Below are positions 7,780 through 14,247 of a stretch of DNA of 64,000 nt, piece after piece. Origin of the DNA: Fictibacillus phosphorivorans (GTDB lineage Bacteria > Bacillota > Bacilli > Bacillales > Fictibacillaceae); the NCBI RefSeq assembly GCF_001629705.1, contig NZ_CP015378.1:1364001-1428000 (forward strand), written 5' to 3'. The notes under the pieces are model-generated. The model saw only the letters and a list, made by a program, of their open reading frames with translations. It did not search any database and was not told the origin of the DNA. The position numbers and the translations under genes are program-made. Each line of letters begins with the position of its first letter. Within the stretch, counting starts at the first letter, position 1.

Positions 7780-8200
7780 TTGAAGAATCTATCATTCGCT
7801 TTATGTCTTCATCTGTTAAAGCACCAAACTTTTTTTCTAGGTAATTATTTTTAATGTTATCCATTTTTCTTGCAATTTCTCTACCATCTTCAGTAATTTC
7901 CAAATAGACGATCCGACGGTCTGAATCTGATCGTACACGCTGAATATAGTTCTTGGCCACAAGACGATCAGTAACCGCAGTAATATGACTTGAGGAAACT
8001 TTTAATTCGTTTGCGATTTCGGATGCCATTAAAGGACTTTGGATAAACAAAGTCTGAAGAACAGCAAACTCATTGCTTGGAATATAATCTGAGTATACTT
8101 CGTTTAAACCTTTTCTTAACGTACGAAAAAGTCTGCGTAAACTCATTTCCAATTCACGTTCTAAATCATTTCTTAATGGGGTTTGTTCTCTATTTTCCAT
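7763..8200 (-). CDS. MarR family transcriptional regulator
   Basis: A 145-residue winged-helix protein. ATG 8200 is chosen because AAGGGTG stands just upstream and the protein then has the standard MarR length; upstream in-frame residues are unlike the family. Helix-turn-helix and wing are clear: LMASEIANELKVSSSHITAVTDRLVAKNYIQRVRSDSDRRIVYLEITEDG, with the DxR wing motif (SDSDRR). Members bind as dimers to AT-rich palindromes and release DNA on binding phenolic or lipophilic ligands. The exporter gene immediately downstream is the likely target. Confidence 0.9.
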   Translation of the reverse strand: MENREQTPLRNDLERELEMSLRRLFRTLRKGLNEVYSDYIPSNEFAVLQTLFIQSPLMASEIANELKVSSSHITAVTDRLVAKNYIQRVRSDSDRRIVYLEITEDGREIARKMDNIKNNYLEKKFGALTDEDIKRMIDSSIKLLD

Positions 8201-8294
8201 TTTAACACCCTTGCTTTTTGTTTCTTCTTCTACTAGTATATGATAATTTATATTTAATAAGAAAGAAAGCAAAAGGTTTGGGGAGACACGGATT

Positions 8295-8402
8295 ATGAAA
8301 AATTCAACATTATTTTTTGTGCTATTAGGTTTTGGATTTTTAATCGGAGCAGCATATTGGGTTTGGGCGATCACAACTCAATCACAACCAGGGGGAATGT
8401 AA
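8295..8402 (+). CDS. Small 35-residue single-span membrane protein
   Basis: Too short for routine ORF listing. ATG 8295 follows TTTGGGGAGACACGGATT, a usable ribosome binding site, and TAA 8400-8402 is followed at once by a strong terminator. The peptide starts MKNSTLFFVLLGFGFLIGAA, continues with YWVWAI and ends polar (TTQSQPGGM), so it looks like one membrane helix with a short tail. It is divergent from the MarR gene. I do not recognise a family; the combination of ribosome binding site, stop and terminator argues for a real gene. Confidence 0.55.
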   Translation: MKNSTLFFVLLGFGFLIGAAYWVWAITTQSQPGGM

Positions 8403-8428
8403 AAAAGAGCCGTAATGGCTCTTTTTTT
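8402..8428 (+). terminator. Rho-independent terminator
   Basis: AAAAAGAGCC and GGCTCTTTTT form a 10-bp stem around GTAAT, with a T run. Confidence 0.85.
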
Positions 8429-8472
8429 GTTTGATCATACACTTCTAATTTAAATAAATGGGAGGTGTAAGC

Positions 8473-9129
8473 ATGAAAGGGAAATACCAGATCACAAATC
8501 AATTTATAAAGAAAGAATGGAAGCAGCGGCCAGGAGGTAATCGTATACCACGCTTTGCGGTTGCCCACGATACTGGAAACCCCGACTCGACGGCGCAACA
8601 GAACTATGCATATTTTAACAGCAGGCATCTAGAAGCATCTGCGCACGTCTTCATAGATGATAAACAAATAGTATTGATTATTCCATTAGATGAAAAAGCA
8701 TGGCACGTTCGGTCTGATGTATCCGATGCCAATGAATGGGGAATCGGAGTAGAGTTGTGCTATGGGCCATCTATTGATTTTAATAAAGCTTATAGCCGTT
8801 ATGTATGGTTTTTTGCATATTTATGTGAGATGTACCAATGGGATCCTGCCCAGAAGATAAATGGTCACTTTCAACTAGACCCAAAAAGAAGAACAGATCC
8901 CTTAAATTGTTTTCATCAATACGGTAAGACATTTCCATTCTTTATTGAAGATGTTAAGTATGAGTTAAAAAAGTTTGTTGTTAATCACAAGGAGTTTCAC
9001 GAGCTAGTAACTGAAGAAGGAAAGCTTTATAAAGTGCAGATAGGAGCGTTCTCATCTCGGGAAAATGCAGAAAATCTTTCTCGAAAAGCTAAAGCTGCAG
9101 GATTTGCTGTTCATATCGATTACTCATGA
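8473..9129 (+). CDS. N-acetylmuramoyl-L-alanine amidase (Amidase_2) with C-terminal SPOR domain
   Basis: A 218-residue cell wall hydrolase. ATG 8473 is chosen because GGGAGGTG lies 7 bases before it; the ATG at 8458 precedes that site. Amidase_2 (zinc, T7-lysozyme-like) features: first ligand His in RFAVAHDTGNPDS (about 34), Glu in WGIGVELCYGP, and His in INGHFQLDPKRRTDP, covering about residues 20-155. The tail KLYKVQIGAFSSRENAENLSRKAKAAGF is a SPOR repeat that binds denuded glycan strands. No signal peptide is visible, as in the phage-type XlyA/CwlA amidases; a holin-independent export route or a sporulation role in the mother cell is possible. No phage genes surround it. Confidence 0.88.
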   Translation: MKGKYQITNQFIKKEWKQRPGGNRIPRFAVAHDTGNPDSTAQQNYAYFNSRHLEASAHVFIDDKQIVLIIPLDEKAWHVRSDVSDANEWGIGVELCYGPSIDFNKAYSRYVWFFAYLCEMYQWDPAQKINGHFQLDPKRRTDPLNCFHQYGKTFPFFIEDVKYELKKFVVNHKEFHELVTEEGKLYKVQIGAFSSRENAENLSRKAKAAGFAVHIDYS

Positions 9130-9230
9130 TTCTAAGTTTTTATTTTTACTTTGAACAACTGCCTTTCATTTCGGGTTTTCCCACTTACTCCTTGTCAGGT
9201 GAGATCAAACCAATTTTTTCAGCAAAATAG

Positions 9231-9257
9231 GTTTTAAGTACACAAATTAATGGTAAA
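9231..9257 (+). promoter_or_regulatory. Candidate SigB promoter before the STAS gene
   Basis: GTTTTAA at 9231-9237 and GGTAAA at 9252-9257 with a 14-bp spacer resemble the general stress sigma factor consensus (GTTTAA, 12-15 bp, GGGTAT). The downstream gene is an RsbR-type protein, which makes this biologically sensible. Confidence 0.4.
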
Positions 9258-9308
9258 TAATGTGGAGGTATGCCATATTTTTGTGTATATAGGGGGAAAC
9301 AACTAAAA

Positions 9309-10142
9309 ATGGAGCATCAATTGAGGGAATTAGGTAAAAAGATTATTGAACATAAGTATGATCTATCAAAGAAAATTGATGAGGTGAGCTTATCACTTGG
9401 TGAGCAACCGGCCGAGCTTTCAGAATTTGTGCTGAACCTACGGGGAGAACTATTTTCGTACTTTGGACAAGCACTTTATGAAGATAGGAAAACATCACAA
9501 GATCATTTTATTAACTGGGGAAGAAAAAATGGTGAGCTGGCTGTTCAACACGAAGTTCCTCTAGACAAAGCATTAAGTAGTACGAGATACTATCGAATGG
9601 CGCTATGGGATTTCATGCGTAACGAAGTCAACAATGAGAAATGCAGCGTTGAAACCGTTATGAACGCTGCATCAATCATCGACCCTTTATTGGATGAAAC
9701 AGTCCATGCTTTTAGCGTGGCATATGTTGAAAATAATAATCGTGTACTCGGATTGGCTCGAGAGGCGATTGAAGAACTATCTGTACCTGTTGTAAGATTG
9801 ACGAGGGCGGTTGCAGTTCTTCCGCTTGTAGGTACGATTGATACACATCGCTCTAAATTAATCATGGAAACTTCTCTTCAAAAATGTATGGAATTACAGA
9901 TTGAACATCTTTTTATCGATCTATCTGGTGTAGCAGTGATTGATACGATGGTAGCTCATAATTTATTTAAAGTAATCAATTCTCTTAAGCTTTTAGGTGT
10001 AAATGTAACCTTAAGCGGGATGCGACCTGAGCTTGCTCAGACGGTGGTTTCACTAGGAATCAGTTTTGATGGATTTTCTATTGCTGGAAACTTGTATCAG
10101 GAGCTTGAGGCCATGGGGATTCGACCTCAAAAAAGTAAATAA
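9309..10142 (+). CDS. RsbR-family STAS domain protein (stressosome component)
   Basis: A 277-residue protein. ATG 9309 follows AGGGGGAAAC; the in-frame ATG at 9270 has no better site. The first 150 residues are helical, the non-heme globin-like N-terminal module of RsbR paralogues. The C-terminal STAS domain (about 150-270) shows SVPVVRLTRAVAVLPLVGTIDTHRS, then IEHLFIDLSGVAVIDTMVAHNLFKVINSLKLLGVNVTLSGMRPELAQTVVSLGI. The threonines in VGTIDT and in VIDTMVA correspond to the two sites phosphorylated by RsbT in RsbR proteins. Such proteins build the stressosome that controls SigB. It is not next to rsbS/rsbT, so it resembles the dispersed paralogues (RsbRB-RD). Confidence 0.85.
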   Translation: MEHQLRELGKKIIEHKYDLSKKIDEVSLSLGEQPAELSEFVLNLRGELFSYFGQALYEDRKTSQDHFINWGRKNGELAVQHEVPLDKALSSTRYYRMALWDFMRNEVNNEKCSVETVMNAASIIDPLLDETVHAFSVAYVENNNRVLGLAREAIEELSVPVVRLTRAVAVLPLVGTIDTHRSKLIMETSLQKCMELQIEHLFIDLSGVAVIDTMVAHNLFKVINSLKLLGVNVTLSGMRPELAQTVVSLGISFDGFSIAGNLYQELEAMGIRPQKSK

Positions 10143-10146
10143 TCCA

Positions 10147-10184
10147 TAAATACTTACCTTCTTAAAAAGGGTAGGTATTTTTTT
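10147..10184 (+). terminator. Rho-independent terminator
   Basis: AATACTTACCTT pairs with AAGGGTAGGTATT with wobble pairs and one bulge, followed by a T tract. Confidence 0.7.
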
Positions 10185-10238
10185 CTAGTATAAAAAGAAC
10201 GTTTGTTCGCATATAATATAAAAAAAGGAGGTTGCTTC

Positions 10239-10445
10239 ATGACTAACTTATTAATGAGATGTATAGAAGAACGAGTTGGAATAGAAATGATCTACCTCTC
10301 GCAAAAAGGTGACATCTCGCACCGTATTGTCATTCCATACTCTTTTGACGGTCATATCATCAAAGGATATTGTTCAACAAAAAAACAGATTCGAAGTTTT
10401 CACATAAGAAACATATTATCTGTTCATTCACGTTTGTCTTTTTAA
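10239..10445 (+). CDS. Stand-alone WYL-like domain protein (68 residues)
   Basis: ATG 10239 lies 7 bases after AAAGGAGGT; the in-frame ATG upstream has no such site. The whole protein corresponds to one small beta-rich module: CIEERVGIEMIYLSQKGDISHR, IVIPYSFDGHIIKGYCSTK, KQIRSFHIRNILSVHS. This is the order seen in WYL domains (a strand with an aromatic-rich motif, a charged turn, a Y-C-x-x-x-x-x-R-x-F element and an IRNI-type ending), which bind nucleotides or nucleic acid ligands. Usually WYL follows a DNA-binding helix-turn-helix domain, which is absent here. Short WYL-only proteins exist in bacilli; their role is unknown. Confidence 0.6.
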   Translation: MTNLLMRCIEERVGIEMIYLSQKGDISHRIVIPYSFDGHIIKGYCSTKKQIRSFHIRNILSVHSRLSF

Positions 10446-10461
10446 GATTGGAGGGTTTGTC

Positions 10462-10821
10462 GTGCAATATGGAAGCGAAGAAGAGCGTTCGCTTATTGAA
10501 AAATTTGTGATGTATCCGATTTTACTTACCGTGTTTAATCGTGATCTGCAGATTATTAACGGCTCTCCTTTTAAATTGAAACAGCCATACACAGCGCTAG
10601 TAGAACAAATTATGAATCAAATCAGCAAAGATCTTTATGATGTTAGAATCGAATTAAGAAAACGAAGAATTAAAGTGATGGATGCACAACGCGAAGATGA
10701 TATTACTGAATATGAAATCTTTATTAGAGGATATCGTGAAATTATGAGATTCCCAAACATTCATCTGAAGAATAAAGCGGAGACACTTATGCTTTCTTAT
10801 CTTAAAGTAAACCTTGAATAA
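10462..10821 (+). CDS. Conserved Bacillus protein of unknown function (YhjD-like)
   Basis: A 119-residue soluble protein with GTG 10462 after TTGGAGGGTTTGTC, only 16 bases behind the WYL gene, so probably cotranscribed. It has a pattern I associate, from memory, with the uncharacterised YhjD-type proteins of Bacillus: RSLIEKFVMYPILLTVFNRDLQII near the start, FKLKQPYTALVEQIMNQISKDLYDVRIELRKRRIKV in the middle and EYEIFIRGYREIMRFPNIHLKNKAETLMLSYL at the end. It is rich in Arg/Lys and helical. No enzyme motif is seen and I assign no function. Confidence 0.55.
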   Translation: MQYGSEEERSLIEKFVMYPILLTVFNRDLQIINGSPFKLKQPYTALVEQIMNQISKDLYDVRIELRKRRIKVMDAQREDDITEYEIFIRGYREIMRFPNIHLKNKAETLMLSYLKVNLE

Positions 10822-10928
10822 CGGATATAGCGTGCAAGTTTCATTTTTTATAACAACTGTATACAATGAACGTATTGCAGAAACATAAGATGATGATAAT
10901 AGGATTAGAATTTGAATTGAGGAACGTT

Positions 10929-11582
10929 ATGGAACACATTATCCGGCTAGCCAGACAATTAAACAAGGAGATCTTGATCGAAAGTCGTAGCCCTTTTGAT
11001 CCGGTTTGTCCTGTGAATACCCCATATCCTTGGCAGATGCTCGGCTGTGGGAACTATGCAGCAGTTTTTTCACATCCTGATCATCCTGAATATGTAGTAA
11101 AGATTTATGGTAGGGATGAGCATGGACTATTAGAGGAAAAGAAAGTTTATGATCGACTAGGCAAACATCCAGGATTTTCTGTTTGCTATCATTCGGAACA
11201 GCGTTTTTTAATCTTAAAACGCATTGAAGGCATGACTCTTTATGACTGTGTGCATAAAGGGGTAAAAATCAATGAAAGTGTAATCTACGATATTGATGAA
11301 GCAGTGGGGCATGCGAGAGACAAAGGGTTGTTCCCGAATGATGTGCATGGAAAAAATGTGATGATTTCTAACAACAGAGGAATTATTGTGGACGTTTCTG
11401 ATTTTAGTCGATATGAAACGTGCAGAAAATGGAAAGATCTACGCAAGGCTTATTTCACCATTTACAAAAAAACGCTTTACCACTTTTCGATTAAGATACC
11501 ATATTTTGTTTTGAACGGTGTAAGGATAGGGTATAGGTACTACAGGAAGTTAAAAATATCCAAAAAACAAGGCAGTAAATAA
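10929..11582 (+). CDS. Protein kinase-like protein (small bacterial Ser/Thr kinase fold)
   Basis: 217 residues from ATG 10929, chosen because TTGAGGAACGTT precedes it; the in-frame ATG at 10866 has no ribosome binding site. Kinase-fold elements in order: glycine-rich loop and lysine strand LGCGNYAAVFSHPDHPEYVVKIYG, an acidic helix with LLEEKKVYDRLG, hinge FLILKRIEGMTLYDC, catalytic loop DVHGKNVMI (the Asp and Asn of the D-x-x-x-x-N element), and VDVSDFSRY in place of DFG. The small size and missing C-terminal lobe helices resemble the YrzF/YbdM type of Bacillus. It may phosphorylate proteins during stress or sporulation (inference). The basic C-terminal tail may bind membrane or DNA. Confidence 0.7.
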   Translation: MEHIIRLARQLNKEILIESRSPFDPVCPVNTPYPWQMLGCGNYAAVFSHPDHPEYVVKIYGRDEHGLLEEKKVYDRLGKHPGFSVCYHSEQRFLILKRIEGMTLYDCVHKGVKINESVIYDIDEAVGHARDKGLFPNDVHGKNVMISNNRGIIVDVSDFSRYETCRKWKDLRKAYFTIYKKTLYHFSIKIPYFVLNGVRIGYRYYRKLKISKKQGSK

Positions 11583-11607
11583 TAGGCCAAAAGACTCATT
11601 AAAATGA

Positions 11608-11637
11608 TTGGCACAAATTACCTAAGTAGGATATAAT
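11608..11637 (+). promoter_or_regulatory. SigA promoter of the c-di-GMP riboswitch leader
   Basis: TTGGCA at 11608-11613, 18-bp spacer, perfect TATAAT at 11632-11637. The aptamer starts about 33 bases further on. Confidence 0.65.
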
Positions 11638-11669
11638 AACTATAAAACAATAGAAACCTTTGTTATTAA

Positions 11670-11747
11670 GGGCAAACCAGTTGAAAAGCTGGGACGCAAA
11701 GCTATGGGCCTAAAGTATGTTGAACATGCAATGGCAGCCGGTTGCCA
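11670..11747 (+). ncRNA. Cyclic di-GMP-I riboswitch (GEMM-I aptamer)
   Basis: The closing helix pairs GGCAAACC with GGTTGCC. Inside it are the near-invariant GEMM-I blocks: a GAAA loop (TTGAAAAGC), GGGACGCAAAGCTATGGGCC, and ATGGCAGCCGGTTGCC. This is a textbook class I c-di-GMP aptamer. It sits in the long leader of a diguanylate cyclase gene, so the second messenger probably controls its own synthesis. Confidence 0.93.
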
Positions 11748-11751
11748 AAGG

Positions 11752-11914
11752 GAAACGGACTCATGTTTAGACACAACCGTTTCTATGAAGCTTTTTTAAA
11801 TGTGTGGAGTGAAAGAGGATTGATCACACGCATGTTTACAATGAAGCAGTCATAGAGAGTAAAGGGTCTCAAACATCAATAGAAGCCATTCCCTTTATTA
11901 GGTGATGGCTTTTT
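11752..11914 (+). promoter_or_regulatory. Riboswitch expression platform with two candidate hairpins
   Basis: GAAACGG and CCGTTTC (11753-11786) form a hairpin whose T tract is displaced by about 8 bases. A second hairpin, AAGCCAT/ATGGCTT (11883-11914) followed by TTTT, is a better terminator and ends 36 bases before the start codon. The loop of the first (ATGTTTAGAC) can pair with GTCTCAAACAT at 11866-11876, a possible antiterminator. The 100 bases between them hold no credible reading frame. Confidence 0.55.
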
Positions 11915-11949
11915 GTATGTAATTTTTGAGGAATTTGAGGGGTTGTAAA

Positions 11950-12900
11950 ATGGAAAATTTCCAACTAGACTTACGCGCACTCAAAAAAAACTTGTTACCA
12001 GAATTCATGAAGTCTATTCCCGATATGATACAAACCCACAAAGAGCATCTACGAAAAAATGAAGACTTTCATACGTTTCTAAACGGGTTTGTTGAGCAAT
12101 ACGAAAAGGTATTAGAGAAATTTTTACGTGGAATCGTGCATGCAGTATTTTTAGAAGAAGATCGATTCGAGTCCTTTTTAAAACAAGGAGAGCAAAAAGC
12201 GTTTTCATCAGGCATTCATTTTTTAAAACATCAACGGATTCCTCATCAAGCATTAGCATGTTTTACAACGAGTATCAGTGAATCTGTTTTACTTGAAGTG
12301 AAAAAAGCAATGATAAACGAGCCATTAGTCATACAGTTATTTATGTTAGATCGCTGGAATCGAATTTCTCATCGAGCTGTAACAGGCTTTCTAAGCGGTT
12401 TCTCCTCACAGCAATTCAAAGACCTTAAGGAGATCAGCATTCGCGATCCACTAACGAATCTGTATAATCGCCGATACTTTTATGATTGCTTAGAAAAAGA
12501 GCTCAATAAAGCGCACAGATTAAAACTACCCCTTACACTTGTCATGTTTGATATCAATAATTTTAAATGTATTAATGACGAGCTAGGACATCACGCGGGT
12601 GATGAAATTCTTCAGCAGATCGCAGAACTTTCTAAACGGTTAAAATTGTTCTCTGGATTTAGATTTGGCGGAGATGAATTTGTTTTTCTTTTGCCAGGAA
12701 TAACGGAAGATGAAGCATATATCTTAATTGAAAAGTTAGAGAGCCAGCTTATCGTTTGGAATGAATCGATTTCATTAGCATATGGTGCCATAGAACTGCT
12801 TGCAGATGCATGCGAGAACATCGATTATTATCTTCAGCTTGCGGATGAGCGGATGTATACCAATAAAAGAGCAAGAAGTGAGAATAAATCATTCATTTGA
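11950..12900 (+). CDS. Diguanylate cyclase with N-terminal helical sensor region
   Basis: 316 residues; ATG 11950 lies 7 bases after TTGAGGGG. Residues 1-155 are predicted helical and soluble, reminiscent of a globin or four-helix sensor, but I cannot name the domain. Residues about 160-316 are a GGDEF domain: ISIRDPLTNLYNRRYF, then LTLVMFDINNFKCINDELGHHAGDEIL, and the intact active site RFGGDEFVFLLPG. There is no RxxD inhibitory site in the usual place five residues before it, so product inhibition through the I-site is not expected. It makes c-di-GMP from two GTP in the cytoplasm and lies behind a c-di-GMP riboswitch. Confidence 0.9.
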   Translation: MENFQLDLRALKKNLLPEFMKSIPDMIQTHKEHLRKNEDFHTFLNGFVEQYEKVLEKFLRGIVHAVFLEEDRFESFLKQGEQKAFSSGIHFLKHQRIPHQALACFTTSISESVLLEVKKAMINEPLVIQLFMLDRWNRISHRAVTGFLSGFSSQQFKDLKEISIRDPLTNLYNRRYFYDCLEKELNKAHRLKLPLTLVMFDINNFKCINDELGHHAGDEILQQIAELSKRLKLFSGFRFGGDEFVFLLPGITEDEAYILIEKLESQLIVWNESISLAYGAIELLADACENIDYYLQLADERMYTNKRARSENKSFI

Positions 12901-12921
12901 ACAAAATGAATAAAGGGCCTT

Positions 12922-12942
12922 TCTGCTATTTGATTTAGCAGA
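12922..12942. promoter_or_regulatory. Inverted repeat just upstream of a -10 box
   Basis: TCTGCTA and TAGCAGA are perfect 7-bp arms with a 7-base spacer. TATAAT follows at 12946-12951, 19 bases before the next start codon. It could be an operator or a leader hairpin; there is no T tract, so it is not a normal terminator. Confidence 0.4.
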
Positions 12943-12969
12943 TCGTATAATGCAAAGGAAGATGACTGC

Positions 12970-14043
12970 ATGAAAGATTCATTTACAATTACTGAGCACC
13001 GTTCTGAAACGATATCTTCTTTATTACGGTGGTTCTTTTTAGTACTTTGTTTACCTGTTTTTTATTATCAACCTATATCGAGTGTCTTGAAATATGAAAC
13101 AGATACATTTCCGATCCTCTTCCTAATAGGGATCGTATATATGACCTCCACGCAAATTGTGTTACATCGAATGCCTGAAACGTCACTGTATTACCGCGTT
13201 TTTACTAGAGGTGGAATTATTTTTGATTGCCTCGCTTATGCGTGGTTGATGCAACTAACTGGCGGAGCTGACAGCCCGTTTGTTTCTGTAGGATATTTAA
13301 TCGTCATTCATGCCGCTCTATATTGGAGGTTAAGAGGTGCCCTTATAGTAGGAACAGCGAGTTTTATCATTCTTACTTACTTTTTCATAAGAGATAGTGG
13401 GTACATGAACACGCTTTCTTCCTTTGAATTCTTGATGAAAAGCATCTTCTTATGGTTGATCGCTTTTTATGGAGGTGTAATCGCTTCTAAAGAACGGCAA
13501 TATTATTTTGAGAAGAATATGTATCAGCTTCAATCTGAACAAGACTATTTAACGGGTTTGTTGAATCACCGGAAATTTCAAGAAGACGTCTTGGAAAGAA
13601 CAAAACAAGATAAGCCATTTACACTTGTGTTATGTGACATTGATCGTTTTAAAAAGTTCAACGATCTGCACGGTCATCTGATAGGAGATGAAGTGCTTAA
13701 GCTTGTTGGAGCTACATTTAAACGTTTTATCTCTCTAAAAGAAGGAGAAAGTTATCGATATGGAGGAGAAGAGTTTGCCTGGATTCTCCATACAACTTGC
13801 ACTAAAGAAGTGAAAAGTACGATTAAAAAAATCAATAAACATTTAGAAACCTATCCTTATATGTCAGGTGATGGAGCGTTACCTGTCACGCTTAGCTATG
13901 GAATTGCAAGTTATATTCAAGGTGAAGAGCCTTCACAGATTATCCAAAGAGCTGATGTACTACTATATGAAGCGAAGGCAGCAGGAAGAAATGCATGTAA
14001 ACTGGATATGGTCAGAGAGCAGGAAAATCAGCTAACGATGTAG
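12970..14043 (+). CDS. Membrane-bound diguanylate cyclase (GGEEF)
   Basis: 357 residues with ATG 12970 after AAAGGAAG. The N-terminal 180 residues hold five or six hydrophobic helices (for example WFFLVLCLPVFYY, FPILFLIGIVYM, SVGYLIVIHAALYW, ALIVGTASFIILTYFF, SIFLWLIAFYGGVIA), then a short linker KERQYYFEKNMYQL. The cyclase domain begins SEQDYLTGLLNHRKF and contains LVLCDIDRFKKFNDLHGHLIGDEVL and the active-site YRYGGEEFAW. No RxxD inhibitory site is visible. It follows the riboswitch-controlled cyclase by 70 bases but may have its own promoter. Confidence 0.9.
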   Translation: MKDSFTITEHRSETISSLLRWFFLVLCLPVFYYQPISSVLKYETDTFPILFLIGIVYMTSTQIVLHRMPETSLYYRVFTRGGIIFDCLAYAWLMQLTGGADSPFVSVGYLIVIHAALYWRLRGALIVGTASFIILTYFFIRDSGYMNTLSSFEFLMKSIFLWLIAFYGGVIASKERQYYFEKNMYQLQSEQDYLTGLLNHRKFQEDVLERTKQDKPFTLVLCDIDRFKKFNDLHGHLIGDEVLKLVGATFKRFISLKEGESYRYGGEEFAWILHTTCTKEVKSTIKKINKHLETYPYMSGDGALPVTLSYGIASYIQGEEPSQIIQRADVLLYEAKAAGRNACKLDMVREQENQLTM

Positions 14044-14247
14044 CGGTTTTCCTTTTTCTTTTCTATATGGTTTCTATCGTGTAAGCATGGTGTAGCTTTT
14101 ACTTGATTATTATGCTCCGTCTTTAGCTTCTATCCTATAACTACCAGGGAGAAGTACTTGTTTTTCAGGGTAGGAGCCTTTGATGTCCTAATAGATTATG
14201 AGATAATAGAGTTAGAATTCAAGTGCGGAACAGGGGATGAACAAAAA

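Noticed and set aside
8473..9129. Amidase gene as a sign of a prophage
   Set aside because: No holin, tail, integrase or other phage genes nearby; the SPOR-bearing amidase is a common host gene in bacilli.
9185..9215. Possible further remnant of the palindromic repeat (TGTCAGGTGAGA)
   Set aside because: Only about 12 bases match the 49.7-kb copy; too short to be called.
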